From positions 1 to 15,636 of the forward strand of contig JANWHO010000100.1 in assembly GCA_025450375.1 (NCBI GenBank): a stretch of DNA of 15,636 nucleotides, read 5' to 3'. Shown here in pieces: positions 1 to 6,080 of this stretch (the first letter of the stretch is position 1; each line of letters opens with the position of its first letter). Both the position numbers and the translations under genes were made by a program. The notes beneath the pieces were generated by a model. That model made no database searches, was not told where the DNA came from, and was given only the letters and a program-made list of their open reading frames with translations. The stretch is from Chloroflexota bacterium. GTDB taxonomy: Bacteria; Chloroflexota; UBA5177; JANWHV01.

Positions 1-62
1 CACCAACGGTGAGCGGGCGCCGACCAGGGCGGCGATGCGGGGAAGGATGCTACCGAGTCCAT
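1..62 (-). CDS. Possible 5' end of a divergent gene, truncated by window
   Basis: On the minus strand an ATG at 62 is preceded by GGGAG at 75-71 with an 8-nt spacing. It opens a frame with no stop to the window edge (20 codons, beginning MDSVASFPASPPW). No family can be recognised from so little. Support comes mainly from context: a consensus-like leftward promoter at 258-230 with a TetR-type palindrome next to its -10 box, divergent from a tetR gene. TetR regulators often control a divergent neighbour such as a transporter or enzyme. The 5' leader would be about 160 nt, which is long, so a different start or a different gene is possible. Confidence 0.35.
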   Translation of the reverse strand, partial: MDSVASFPASPPWSAPAHRW

Positions 63-198
63 GATGAATTCTCCCACACGGCGAACGAGCAAGGCGATGG
101 ATGAGCGCGTCTCGCGCCGTGCGGCCAGGACACGGGCGCCCGCGGCCCAGCCGTCTCGGGTTCTGCTACGCTGTGGTCAGTCCATCGCCGGCCACTGA

Positions 199-230
199 AC
201 ACTCAATCATTGTTAGTGAGTGTATACTCA
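199..230. promoter_or_regulatory. Putative TetR-family operator(s)
   Basis: The 14-mer TGAGTGTATACTCA (217-230) is a palindrome with one mismatched pair at the centre. It contains TATACT (223-228), a good -10 box for the rightward tetR transcript. A second inverted pair, ACACTCA (199-205) with TGAGTGT (217-223), shares one half-site with the first. The size and symmetry fit TetR-family operators, and the position lies between divergent transcription units. It probably mediates autorepression and control of the leftward gene. Confidence 0.6.
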
Positions 231-258
231 TAGTAGACGAGCGTTCATTCAATGTCAA
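230..258 (-). promoter_or_regulatory. Leftward sigma-70 promoter divergent from tetR
   Basis: Read on the minus strand, a perfect -35 box TTGACA (258-253) is followed after exactly 17 nt by TACTAT (235-230), which matches the -10 consensus at four of six positions. It points toward the possible gene at 62. The -10 box abuts the palindrome at 217-230, so a bound TetR-family repressor would cover the start site. The function is inferred from sequence only. Confidence 0.55.
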
Positions 259-293
259 GCAGAGACATGTTAAGTAGAGAGCAGTGAACATCA

Positions 294-878
294 ATGGGAA
301 CCCGAGATCGTATCCTCGACGCGGCGGTCGACGTGTTGCGGACCCGTGGACAGGCGGGAGCTACCACCAAGGAGATCGCGCGAGCGGCGGGCTGTTCCGA
401 GGGCAGCCTCTATACCTACTTTGCCACCAAGGCCGATCTCCTGCACGCGGTAATGGCCGAGAAGCTGCCGCCGTTCATTCCATTGATCTCGGCGCTTCTG
501 GAGCGCGCGGGCGAGGACACGGTCCCCGACCACCTGGAGGAAGTAGCGCGGGTCGCGGTGCCCTATTTTGTCGAGATGACGCCGCTGGCCGTCACCGTGC
601 TGGCCTCACCCGACCTGAACGAGAGTGTACGCCAGCAAGGCCTGGGGCCGCAGCGGGCCAATCAGATCGTGGCATCCTATCTGCGCCTGGAACAGCGGCT
701 CGGGCGGATTCGTCCAGAGGCCAGCGTCGAGGCCGCGGCGGCCCTCTTGCTTGGGGCCTGCCAGCAGCGCGCCATGCAGGGTCAATTCCTCGGTCGCGCC
801 CCTGATCCAGCGGAGGACGATCGCTTCGTCAAGGATCTGGTGGCCACCCTCACGGGCGGTCTAACGCCCGGCGTCTGA
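294..878 (+). CDS. TetR/AcrR-family transcriptional regulator
   Basis: This is a 194-residue one-component regulator, a normal TetR length. Residues ~1-50 form the helix-turn-helix domain: RDRILDAAVDVLRTRG, then TTKEIARAAGCSEGSLYTYF with the family's typical recognition helix, followed by the TKADLLHAV helix. The rest (~60-190) is the variable helical ligand-binding and dimer domain, which gives no hint of the ligand. The ATG at 294 is chosen because the HTH begins at once. The upstream Shine-Dalgarno is weak (AGAGAG). The gene is expected to repress itself and the divergent leftward promoter through the palindromes at 199-230. The target gene is mostly outside the window. Confidence 0.9.
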   Translation: MGTRDRILDAAVDVLRTRGQAGATTKEIARAAGCSEGSLYTYFATKADLLHAVMAEKLPPFIPLISALLERAGEDTVPDHLEEVARVAVPYFVEMTPLAVTVLASPDLNESVRQQGLGPQRANQIVASYLRLEQRLGRIRPEASVEAAAALLLGACQQRAMQGQFLGRAPDPAEDDRFVKDLVATLTGGLTPGV

Positions 879-1016
879 AAGGGCATGGCGGACGAACTCC
901 ACCCCGAATAACCAGGAAGACCATGTGGGAGAGCGTGGGCACCAGTGCTCGCCTTCCGACGAATAAAGCGATCCGAGGCCCGTTGGCACATAGAAATGGG
1001 ATGCATCTCGAGGTAG
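879..1016. other. Non-coding stretch upstream of the atpD remnant
   Basis: No recognisable gene, promoter or terminator is seen here. Short open frames on both strands have no Shine-Dalgarno and resemble no family. It may contain further decayed atpD sequence that can no longer be recognised. Confidence 0.4.
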
Positions 1017-1250
1017 ACAATCGCGAGGCTAGGGTGGACGAGCAGGGGCTTAATGGAATGCGCGCGGGCGCGCCAGGTGCGGCGGTTCTTCTCGCAGCCG
1101 TTCGTCGTGGCAGCGCCATTCACGGGGAGACCGGGGCAGGTCGTTCCCCTTGCGGAGACGATCCACGCCTACAGGGCACTCACGGCGGGGCGCTATGATG
1201 GCGTTCCGGAGGAGTTCATGTGGCGCGGTCACCGCGTGCCATCGCGATGA
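1017..1250 (+). pseudogene. atpD: Decayed 3' remnant of an F-type ATP synthase beta subunit gene
   Basis: The frame ending at TGA 1248-1250 reads ARARQVRRFFSQPFVVAAPF, then FTGRPGQVVPLAETIHAYRA, LTAGRYDGVPEE and FMWRGHR. This is the C-terminal region of ATP synthase beta, whose family pattern is RARKIQRFLSQPFFVAE.FTG.PGKYVPL...I.G......G..D..PE. Just upstream the same frame gives TIARLG, matching the family's IA.LG segment, but a TAG precedes it. The link (VDEQGL) is in another frame, so compensating indels are present. About 75 of ~470 residues remain and no other ATPase genes are nearby. It cannot make a working subunit. It could derive from the main F-type or an N-type ATPase; I cannot tell which. 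Confidence 0.75.
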
Positions 1251-1269
1251 CCGCGCTGCCTGGCGCCGC

Positions 1270-1728
1270 TCACCACGCCACGGCGCCCGCCACCTGCCTG
1301 GTAGTGACGTTGAGGCGGTTCCAGACGTTGATCGAAGCGATCGAAAGAATCAGGGCCGCGAGCGCCGGCTCGTCGTAGTGCCGGGTCGCCTCCTCCCAGG
1401 TCGCGTCGGGTACCGGATCCGCCCGGTCGCTGAGTCGGGTGACCGCCTCGGTGAGCGCCAGGGCCGCGCGTTCGGCGTCGGTGAAGTAGGGTGTATCCCG
1501 CCAGGCCGCCACCGCGAAGAGGCGCTCGTCCGTTTCGCCTGCCTTCTTGGCGAGGCGAGAATGCATGTCAATGCAGACGCTGCAGCCATTGATCTGGCTG
1601 GCGCGCAGGTGGATAAGGTCGATCGTCCGCCGCGGCACGCCGCTCTCTTCCGAGGACTTGCTCAGGGCCTGCAGAGCCTGCATGGCATCAGGAAGGATCA
1701 TCGCGGGGTTTTTCATCCGTGCTTGCAT
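1270..1728 (-). CDS. Carboxymuconolactone decarboxylase / AhpD-like alkylhydroperoxidase family protein
   Basis: A 152-residue all-helical CMD-family protein. The AhpD core motif is visible: INGCSVCIDMH with the Cys pair C49-x2-C52 and H56, the redox centre of the AhpD-type peroxidase subfamily. The later helix ...LILSIASINVWNRLNV is also typical. It probably reduces peroxides or reactive carbonyl/quinone compounds in the cytoplasm; the substrate cannot be read. The ATG at 1728 has a strong GGAGGAG about 7 nt upstream. Genes of this type are the classic partner (COE genes) of ECF41 sigma factors. Here the gene is divergent from an ECF41 remnant and has an ECF41-like promoter at 1882-1856, giving a leader of about 120 nt. 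Confidence 0.9.
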   Translation of the reverse strand: MQARMKNPAMILPDAMQALQALSKSSEESGVPRRTIDLIHLRASQINGCSVCIDMHSRLAKKAGETDERLFAVAAWRDTPYFTDAERAALALTEAVTRLSDRADPVPDATWEEATRHYDEPALAALILSIASINVWNRLNVTTRQVAGAVAW

Positions 1729-1820
1729 GAGTGATCTCCTCCAGGGGTCTTCAGGTGTGTTTGCTCAACCGTGATGCTGAACATTCAGGTTTCGACGCGG
1801 TCTACGGAAGCCGATCCCCC

Positions 1821-1847
1821 TGTCACATGGGCCTCGTTTCGTTCGTC
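1821..1847 (+). promoter_or_regulatory. ECF41-type autoregulatory promoter
   Basis: TGTCACA (1821-1827), 16 nt, CGTC (1844-1847): an exact match to the ECF41 consensus including the spacer. It reads toward the sigma factor start at 1884, fitting the autoregulation known for ECF41 genes. The downstream sigma gene is now only a stub, so this promoter may be without a purpose. Confidence 0.8.
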
Positions 1848-1855
1848 ACAATAAT

Positions 1856-1882
1856 GACGTTTGGCGGGGAAGAAATGTGACC
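1856..1882 (-). promoter_or_regulatory. ECF41-type promoter for the CMD gene
   Basis: On the minus strand GGTCACA (1882-1876), 16 nt, then CGTC (1859-1856). The published ECF41 consensus is TGTCACA-N16-CGTC, so only the first base of the -35 element differs and the spacer is exact. It reads toward the CMD gene, the expected ECF41 target. The -35 element overlaps the sigma gene's predicted start region. Confidence 0.75.
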
Positions 1883-1883
1883 G

Positions 1884-1952
1884 ATGGGCGAATACGACTG
1901 GCTGGCGGAGCGATTCGAGGCCCATCGCACCCACCTGAGGGCGGTGGCCGAA
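1884..1952 (+). pseudogene. 5' stub of an ECF41 (SigJ-like) sigma factor
   Basis: From the ATG at 1884 the frame reads MGEYDWLAERFEAHRTHLRA followed by VA. This is the usual N-terminus of ECF41/SigJ sigma factors, which normally continue YRMLGS..EADDAVQEAWLR (region 2). Here similarity stops after about 22 codons and the frame runs on as unrelated sequence to about 2135. A GGGGAAGAA Shine-Dalgarno lies about 10 nt upstream. Region 2, region 4 and the C-terminal SnoaL-like extension are all missing, so it cannot act as a sigma factor. The neighbouring CMD gene and the matching promoter support the identification. Confidence 0.75.
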
Positions 1953-2130
1953 TGTCCAGACCACCAATTAGGTCGGAATCAGGGAAGGGGCGCTCCAATT
2001 CCGCCTTCCCAGTCTCGATTAGCGGCTCGAAATGTCCTGGGCTTCCAGCTGCTTGCTCTCGGCCACGACCTTCCGCCCTACTCGCTTCCACCTCGACCGG
2101 ACTCTCTCTTGCTAGCATGCAGGGGAAAGA
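1953..2130. other. Unassigned sequence between sigma stub and kinase
   Basis: Sequence after the apparent sigma-gene deletion junction. It matches no region of an ECF factor. On the minus strand a short frame around 2100-2022 reads ...RKVVAESKQLEAQDISSR and stops. It could be a gene tail, but I do not recognise it. No start, Shine-Dalgarno or RNA structure is seen. Confidence 0.35.
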
Positions 2131-2165
2131 TTTAAGGAGTAGGCCGATCAGCGAGCCCCTACTCC
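2125..2165 (-). terminator. Possible intrinsic terminator of the RR–HK operon
   Basis: Read on the minus strand, GGAGTAGG (2165-2158) and CCTACTCC (2143-2136) form a perfect 8-bp stem with a 14-nt loop, followed by TTAAATCTTT. The kinase stop codon (2150-2148) lies inside the loop. The T-tract is interrupted, so efficiency is uncertain. Confidence 0.5.
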
Positions 2166-3611
2166 ATCGCGCGATTGAGCCCCGGCGAGCGGGAGGCGCA
2201 CGGTAAAGCAGCTCCCCTCTCCCACCACGCTCTCGACAGTGATCGTACCGCCGATTTCCTCCATGATTTGGAGCGCGATTGCCAGCCCCAGCCCACTGCC
2301 GGGGACCGCCTGGCTCACGCCCGTTGCCGCCGCCTGAAGCTCGCCCCGCCCGTGGGCCCGGTCGGCCCGATAGAAGCGCTCGAAAATATGCGGCAGGTCG
2401 TCGGGATGAATGCCAATTCCGGTGTCCCGCACCTCCAGAACCGCCCAGTTTTCCTCCGCTCGTAAGGTGCAGGTGATGACTCCTTCGACGGGTGTATATT
2501 TGATCGCGTTGTCCAGCAGATTGATCACGACCTCTTCCAACTGATCCGGGTCCGCCCGCACCACGACCGGCGGGCACGGATTGAGGGTGAGGCGCGGGAT
2601 GCCAGGGCGTCCGGACAATGATTGCACCAGGGCGCTCACCAGATCGTGCAGGCGCACCGGCTGCGGCGGCCCCCGGCGCCCGGCATCGCCGCGGGCCAGG
2701 GCCAGCAGACCATCTACCAGGCGGGTGAGGCGCGCCGCCTCGGTCGCGATGTCCCGCAGTGCGTCCGCCCGGTCAGCCGGGGAAGTGGCTGGGTCCAGCA
2801 GGAGCAGTTCGGCGTTGCCCCGGATCGTGGTGAGGGGGGCGCGGATCTCGTGCGAGGCGTCGGAGACGAAGCGGCGCTGGGCCGCGCGGGAACCCGCCAA
2901 CCGAGCCAGCATGGCATTGAAGGTGGCGGCCAGGTTGCCTACCTCGTCGAGCCGAGCCGGCGCCTCCACGCGAGCGTCGAGGCCGCCGGATCGCGCAATC
3001 GCCGCCGCCGTGGCGGTGAGCGTGGCGATGGGAGCCAGTGCGCGCCCGGCAAAGCGCCAGGCGGCGGCAACCACCAGGGCCAGACAGAGGACGCTCCCAG
3101 TCACAAGCAGGGCCAGGAGCGTTTGCAGGGTATTGTCGATGTAGCCAATATCGTGGCCCACCAGGATATAGCGAACCGGACCGGGAACGGAGCGCCGCAT
3201 GACGAATACCCGAAACGGCGCCGCATCCACCTGCCGATCGTAGTAGGACTGATCGGGGAAGGCGGTGATCCTTCCTAAACGTACCTGGGGGCAGGCGGCG
3301 GCACACGGAGGGGTCGGCATGTTGCCGCCGACGCTCTGCGCCAGAACGGTGCCGGCGGCATCGGCCAGGGTCACGGTTACGCCGGGAGAAGAAAACACCT
3401 TGACCACCCGTGCCAGGCGGACCGGAAGCTGGGAACGATCGCCGGCGGATCCCAGGAGGGTGTCGACACGGCTGGCCCGTCCCTTGATCACCTGGTCTCC
3501 AGCGTCACGCAGGGTATGACCGGCCGCCAGCCAGAGCAGGGTGGTAAAACAGAGTAACCCGACGGCGAGAATGGAACCGCACCACAGGGCTAGACGGAGG
3601 CGGATCGGCAC
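2148..3611 (-). CDS. Sensor histidine kinase (HAMP, HisKA, HATPase_c)
   Basis: A 487-residue membrane kinase. TM1 is at ~8-31, an extracytoplasmic sensor segment at ~32-160, TM2 at ~164-188 and a HAMP linker at ~190-242. The phospho-acceptor is H254 in FVSDASHEIRAPL. The ATPase domain has N-box NLLDNAIKYT, G1 DTGIGI, F-box FERFYRAD and G2 GSGLGLAIA. About 20 extra residues (AHGRGELQAAATGVSQAVP) sit between F and G2, lengthening the ATP lid. The start is GTG at 3611 with AGGAGG 4 nt upstream. It lies 30 nt after the response-regulator stop, so the two form one operon and should phosphorylate in pair. The signal cannot be read from the sequence. Confidence 0.93.
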   Translation of the reverse strand: MPIRLRLALWCGSILAVGLLCFTTLLWLAAGHTLRDAGDQVIKGRASRVDTLLGSAGDRSQLPVRLARVVKVFSSPGVTVTLADAAGTVLAQSVGGNMPTPPCAAACPQVRLGRITAFPDQSYYDRQVDAAPFRVFVMRRSVPGPVRYILVGHDIGYIDNTLQTLLALLVTGSVLCLALVVAAAWRFAGRALAPIATLTATAAAIARSGGLDARVEAPARLDEVGNLAATFNAMLARLAGSRAAQRRFVSDASHEIRAPLTTIRGNAELLLLDPATSPADRADALRDIATEAARLTRLVDGLLALARGDAGRRGPPQPVRLHDLVSALVQSLSGRPGIPRLTLNPCPPVVVRADPDQLEEVVINLLDNAIKYTPVEGVITCTLRAEENWAVLEVRDTGIGIHPDDLPHIFERFYRADRAHGRGELQAAATGVSQAVPGSGLGLAIALQIMEEIGGTITVESVVGEGSCFTVRLPLAGAQSRDGVGAR

Positions 3612-3641
3612 GAATCCTCCTTGCCCATCAGCACCAGTCGG

Positions 3642-4331
3642 CTATTCACGCAACACATAGCCAGTGCCGCGGACTGTATGGATCAGCCGCGGCAAACCGT
3701 CCTGTTCCAGCTTGATCCGCAGGTAGCGGATATAGACCTCCAGCACGTTGGACTCGCCCAGGAAATCCAGACCCCATACCCGGTCCATCAGTTGCTCTCG
3801 GGTGAGCACTTGATCGGGATGACGCAAGAATAGGCGAACTAGCTTATACTCCGTGGTACTCAACGGAGTGGCGCGACCGCCGCGGCGCACGTACCGGGCA
3901 CTGGTATCGAGCACAAGATCAGCGTACTCCATGGTTCCAGGCTCGTCGGCTTCGGGCTCGTCGAGGTCCACGGCGCGACGGAGGAGGGCCCGGACCCGAG
4001 CCAGCAACTCCTCCACCGCGAAGGGCTTGACCAGATAATCGTCGGCGCCCGCGTCCAGGCCGAGCACGCGGTCGGGAATGTCGTCGCGAGCGGTGAGCAT
4101 GAGAATGGGAACATCGCCCAGCAGGCGCATCCGGCGGCAGACCGTCAGGCCATCCATTCCGGGAAGCATTACATCGAGAATCACCAGATCGGGCGGGTGC
4201 TCGGCCGCCAGGGTTAGACCTTGAGGTCCATCAGCGGCCTCCCGAACCGTATGGCCGGCGAAGCGAAGCGCCCGCTGCAGCAGACTGGTGATCCGCGGAT
4301 CATCATCAATCACCAAGATTTCGGTGGACAT
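3642..4331 (-). CDS. OmpR/PhoB-family response regulator
   Basis: A 229-residue DNA-binding regulator. The receiver domain (~1-118) has acidic D9/D10/D11, phospho-acceptor D53 in VILDVMLPG, the switch Thr in LMLTARDD and the Lys in DYLVKPFA. The winged-helix effector domain (~130-229) has [20 protein letters not shown], then [10 protein letters not shown] and YIRYLRIKL, ending RGTGYVLRE. The ATG at 4331 has GGAGAG about 6 nt upstream. It is the first gene of the operon with the downstream kinase. The arrangement resembles MprAB/PrrAB-type systems, but the regulon is unknown. The 145 bp separating it from the upstream PPK2 stop allow for its own promoter. Confidence 0.95.
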   Translation of the reverse strand: MSTEILVIDDDPRITSLLQRALRFAGHTVREAADGPQGLTLAAEHPPDLVILDVMLPGMDGLTVCRRMRLLGDVPILMLTARDDIPDRVLGLDAGADDYLVKPFAVEELLARVRALLRRAVDLDEPEADEPGTMEYADLVLDTSARYVRRGGRATPLSTTEYKLVRLFLRHPDQVLTREQLMDRVWGLDFLGESNVLEVYIRYLRIKLEQDGLPRLIHTVRGTGYVLRE

Positions 4332-4373
4332 ACCAAGCTCTCCAACGCGCGGCTACGCACCCCGCATTGCTGA

Positions 4374-4382
4374 ATCGTAGCA
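4374..4382 (-). promoter_or_regulatory. Candidate extended -10 promoter of the RR–HK operon
   Basis: On the minus strand TGcTACGAT forms an extended -10 box about 43 nt before the response-regulator ATG. No good -35 is present at 17 nt. Two TTCAGC hexamers 20 bp apart (4394-4389 and 4374-4369) flank it and could be activator half-sites. This is weak evidence. Confidence 0.3.
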
Positions 4383-4476
4383 GGGGAAGCTGAAAGCAGC
4401 ATGAGAGCCACGCCCGTCGCGGTCGAATTCGAGAGTCGGTTGGGTTCCGCTTGCGGTCAGGAGTGGCGACGAGCCC

Positions 4477-5301
4477 TTACGATCCCCTGGCCGCCTTGCG
4501 GGCCGCCAGTTGGATCGCCCCCCGCGCCTCGACCGCTTCCCGCCATTCCTTGCGGCGCCCTTCCAGGGCCTCGGCAATGGTCCGCGCCACCGCCAGGTTG
4601 CGGAACCACTTGTGATTGGCGGGGACGACATACCAGGGAGCGTATTGGGTGGAGCACCGGCTGAGCGCGTCCTCGTAGACTTGAACATACTGGTCATACA
4701 ACTCGTGCTCGGGCCAATCGGATGACGAGAGCTTCCATGCCTTCTCACGGTCCGCTTCCCGCGCCTCCAGACGCGCGCGCTGCTCGTCCTTGGAGATGTA
4801 GAGGAAGAATTTAAGCACGGTGGTGCCGTTCTCGGTCAGCAGCGCCTCGAATTGGTTGATCCGCTCGAAGCGTTTCTCCCACACCTCCTTGGGGGCCAAC
4901 TTGTGGACCCGCGTGATCAGCACGTCCTCATAATGGGAGCGGTTAAAAATGGCGATCATTCCCCGCGCGGGCGCCGCCAAATGCACGCGCCAGAGAAAGT
5001 CATGCGCCAACTCGGTGGGAGTAGGGGTCTTGAACGACTCCACCCTGCAGCCGATCGGATTGAAGGCGCCCATCACATGGGTGATCGTGCCGTCCTTCCC
5101 CGCCGTATCCAGTCCCTGCAAGACGATCAGCACGCTGCTCTCGCCCGCCGCGTAGAGCATTTCCTGAAGGTTGGTCAACTGATTGTTCAGTTGGGTAGTG
5201 TCCTTGGCGGCGTCGGCGCGCTTGAGCCCACCAGTATCGTCCGGACTGATGTCCGAAAGCCGTATCTTCTTGCCGGTATCGACCCTATGGGCAAGCGCCA
5301 T
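4477..5301 (-). CDS. ppk2: Polyphosphate kinase 2 family protein (polyP:nucleotide phosphotransferase)
   Basis: A 274-residue cytoplasmic enzyme that moves phosphate between polyphosphate and nucleotides. Walker A is GLDTAGKDG (63-71, K69). The lid/Walker B segment is IFNRSHYEDVLITRVH. Family segments ELAHDFLWRVH, KFFLYISKDEQ and YAPWYVVPANHKWFRN are intact, as is the N-terminal SPDDTGGLK motif. The pattern is close to single-domain class III enzymes such as that of Meiothermus ruber, which act on both NMP and NDP, but class cannot be fixed by eye. The ATG at 5301 has GGAGGAGGG just upstream. It lies 24 nt after the VOC gene, so the two are probably co-transcribed. Confidence 0.93.
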   Translation of the reverse strand: MALAHRVDTGKKIRLSDISPDDTGGLKRADAAKDTTQLNNQLTNLQEMLYAAGESSVLIVLQGLDTAGKDGTITHVMGAFNPIGCRVESFKTPTPTELAHDFLWRVHLAAPARGMIAIFNRSHYEDVLITRVHKLAPKEVWEKRFERINQFEALLTENGTTVLKFFLYISKDEQRARLEAREADREKAWKLSSSDWPEHELYDQYVQVYEDALSRCSTQYAPWYVVPANHKWFRNLAVARTIAEALEGRRKEWREAVEARGAIQLAARKAARGS

Positions 5302-5325
5302 GACCCTCCTCCGTCGGAAAGCCGC

Positions 5326-5757
5326 TCAGTGCAGGCAGAACTCGTTCTCTTCCGGGTCAGCCATCACGGTCCAGGACTCGGGGCCCTCGGCGTAGTCGCG
5401 CACCTTCCGCGCTCCCAGGGGTATCAGCCGCGCTGCTTCCGCCGCTACCCGCTTCCGACCCTCCTCCGGCCCGACCCGCCGTCTGTCGGAGACGTTGAGA
5501 TCCAGATGGACCCGATTTTTCACCACCTTGCCTTCGGGGACGCGCTGGAAATAGATCCGTGGGCCACCGCCATCCAGATCGACAATGGCGCTCGCCTGGC
5601 TCACCCGATGGGCCAATCCAATGGTTGCCAGAAAGCTAGGCCAATCGGCGAAACCTTCCGGCGGCGGCTGGACGATGTAGCCCAGGGCGGCGGCCCAGAA
5701 CTGAGAAAGGGCATCGGGATCGGCGCAGTCAAAGACGACTTGAAACTGGGTGGCCAT
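5326..5757 (-). CDS. VOC-superfamily (glyoxalase-like) protein
   Basis: A 143-residue protein with the two βαβββ halves of the vicinal-oxygen-chelate fold. The first half starts FQVVFDCADPDALSQFWAAA; the second has VHLDLNVSDR, then GPESWTVMADPEENEFCLH. The ending DPEENEFC is typical of glyoxalase-like subfamily 6 proteins. Possible metal ligands (H in VHLDLNV, E near the end) are present, but the substrate is unknown; relatives include resistance proteins and many uncharacterised enzymes. The ATG at 5757 has GAGAGGGA upstream. It is the first gene of a probable two-gene operon with ppk2. Confidence 0.88.
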   Translation of the reverse strand: MATQFQVVFDCADPDALSQFWAAALGYIVQPPPEGFADWPSFLATIGLAHRVSQASAIVDLDGGGPRIYFQRVPEGKVVKNRVHLDLNVSDRRRVGPEEGRKRVAAEAARLIPLGARKVRDYAEGPESWTVMADPEENEFCLH

Positions 5758-5840
5758 GCTGGTCCCTCTCGTGCGGCACGTAGTCAGGCGGAATGGAGGC
5801 GGTGATCCCTAGGGTAGACCAGACGCGGAGTTGCCGCAAG

Positions 5841-5860
5841 CCGGTTTCCCGGAAACCCGG
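5841..5860. repeat. Short inverted repeat next to the large palindrome
   Basis: GGTTTCC and GGAAACC, separated by one base, lie within a CCGG...CCGG frame. It sits immediately left of the 39-bp palindrome, so two stem-forming elements are adjacent in the divergent ppk2-operon/response-regulator spacer. Confidence 0.5.
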
Positions 5861-5899
5861 CGAGGATCGGACGGATCGGCCCGATCGGTCCGATCCTCG
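5861..5899. repeat. 39-bp near-perfect palindrome in a divergent intergenic region
   Basis: Arms 5861-5879 and 5881-5899 (19 bp each) are inverted copies with a single mismatched pair (5873/5887) and a one-base centre at 5880. The arms are built from repeated GATCGG units. It sits between two genes transcribed away from each other, so it is not a normal terminator, and no T-tract follows. It may be an operator for a dimeric regulator, a REP-like element or a cruciform site. Confidence 0.75.
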
Positions 5900-5970
5900 A
5901 AGGCACTGTGATCGCGCACCTGGGGAGCCCAATAGGGACACGGACCTGACAACCCCCCGCGTTTCGGTTT

Positions 5971-6002
5971 GTCATCAATCCGTCATGGACGGGTGCTACC
6001 CT
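5971..6002 (+). promoter_or_regulatory. Response-regulator box plus -10 upstream of the second two-component operon
   Basis: GTCAT occurs at 5971-5975 and 5982-5986, an 11-bp pitch as in PhoB/OmpR-family boxes (the E. coli pho box is a TGTCA repeat at the same pitch). Exactly 10 nt after the second copy lies TGcTACCCT, an extended -10 (5994-6002). The same layout recurs before htrA. It is probably autoregulatory. Confidence 0.65.
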
Positions 6003-6080
6003 GGGGAGGAGTGGTTGAGTGGTCGGAGATCCGGCACGCCCGTTGAGTGAACGCGCGGGCAATACGGGAAGGAGTGTACC

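Noticed and set aside
284..805. 173-codon plus-strand open frame
   Set aside because: Shifted-frame shadow of the TetR gene, which has a proper HTH.
1846..2577. 243-codon minus-strand open frame
   Set aside because: Mostly an alternative frame of the sensor kinase gene running on through the sigma stub region; Gly/Arg-rich composition typical of a shadow.
4369..4400. TTCAGC pair as a response-regulator box for the first two-component system
   Set aside because: The 20-bp pitch and a position overlapping the -10 do not fit the usual OmpR-type layout; kept only as a note under the weak promoter.
4852..5805. 317-codon open frame on the plus strand
   Set aside because: It lies antisense to the clearly identified ppk2 and VOC genes, has low-complexity Pro/Arg/Gly composition and resembles no family.
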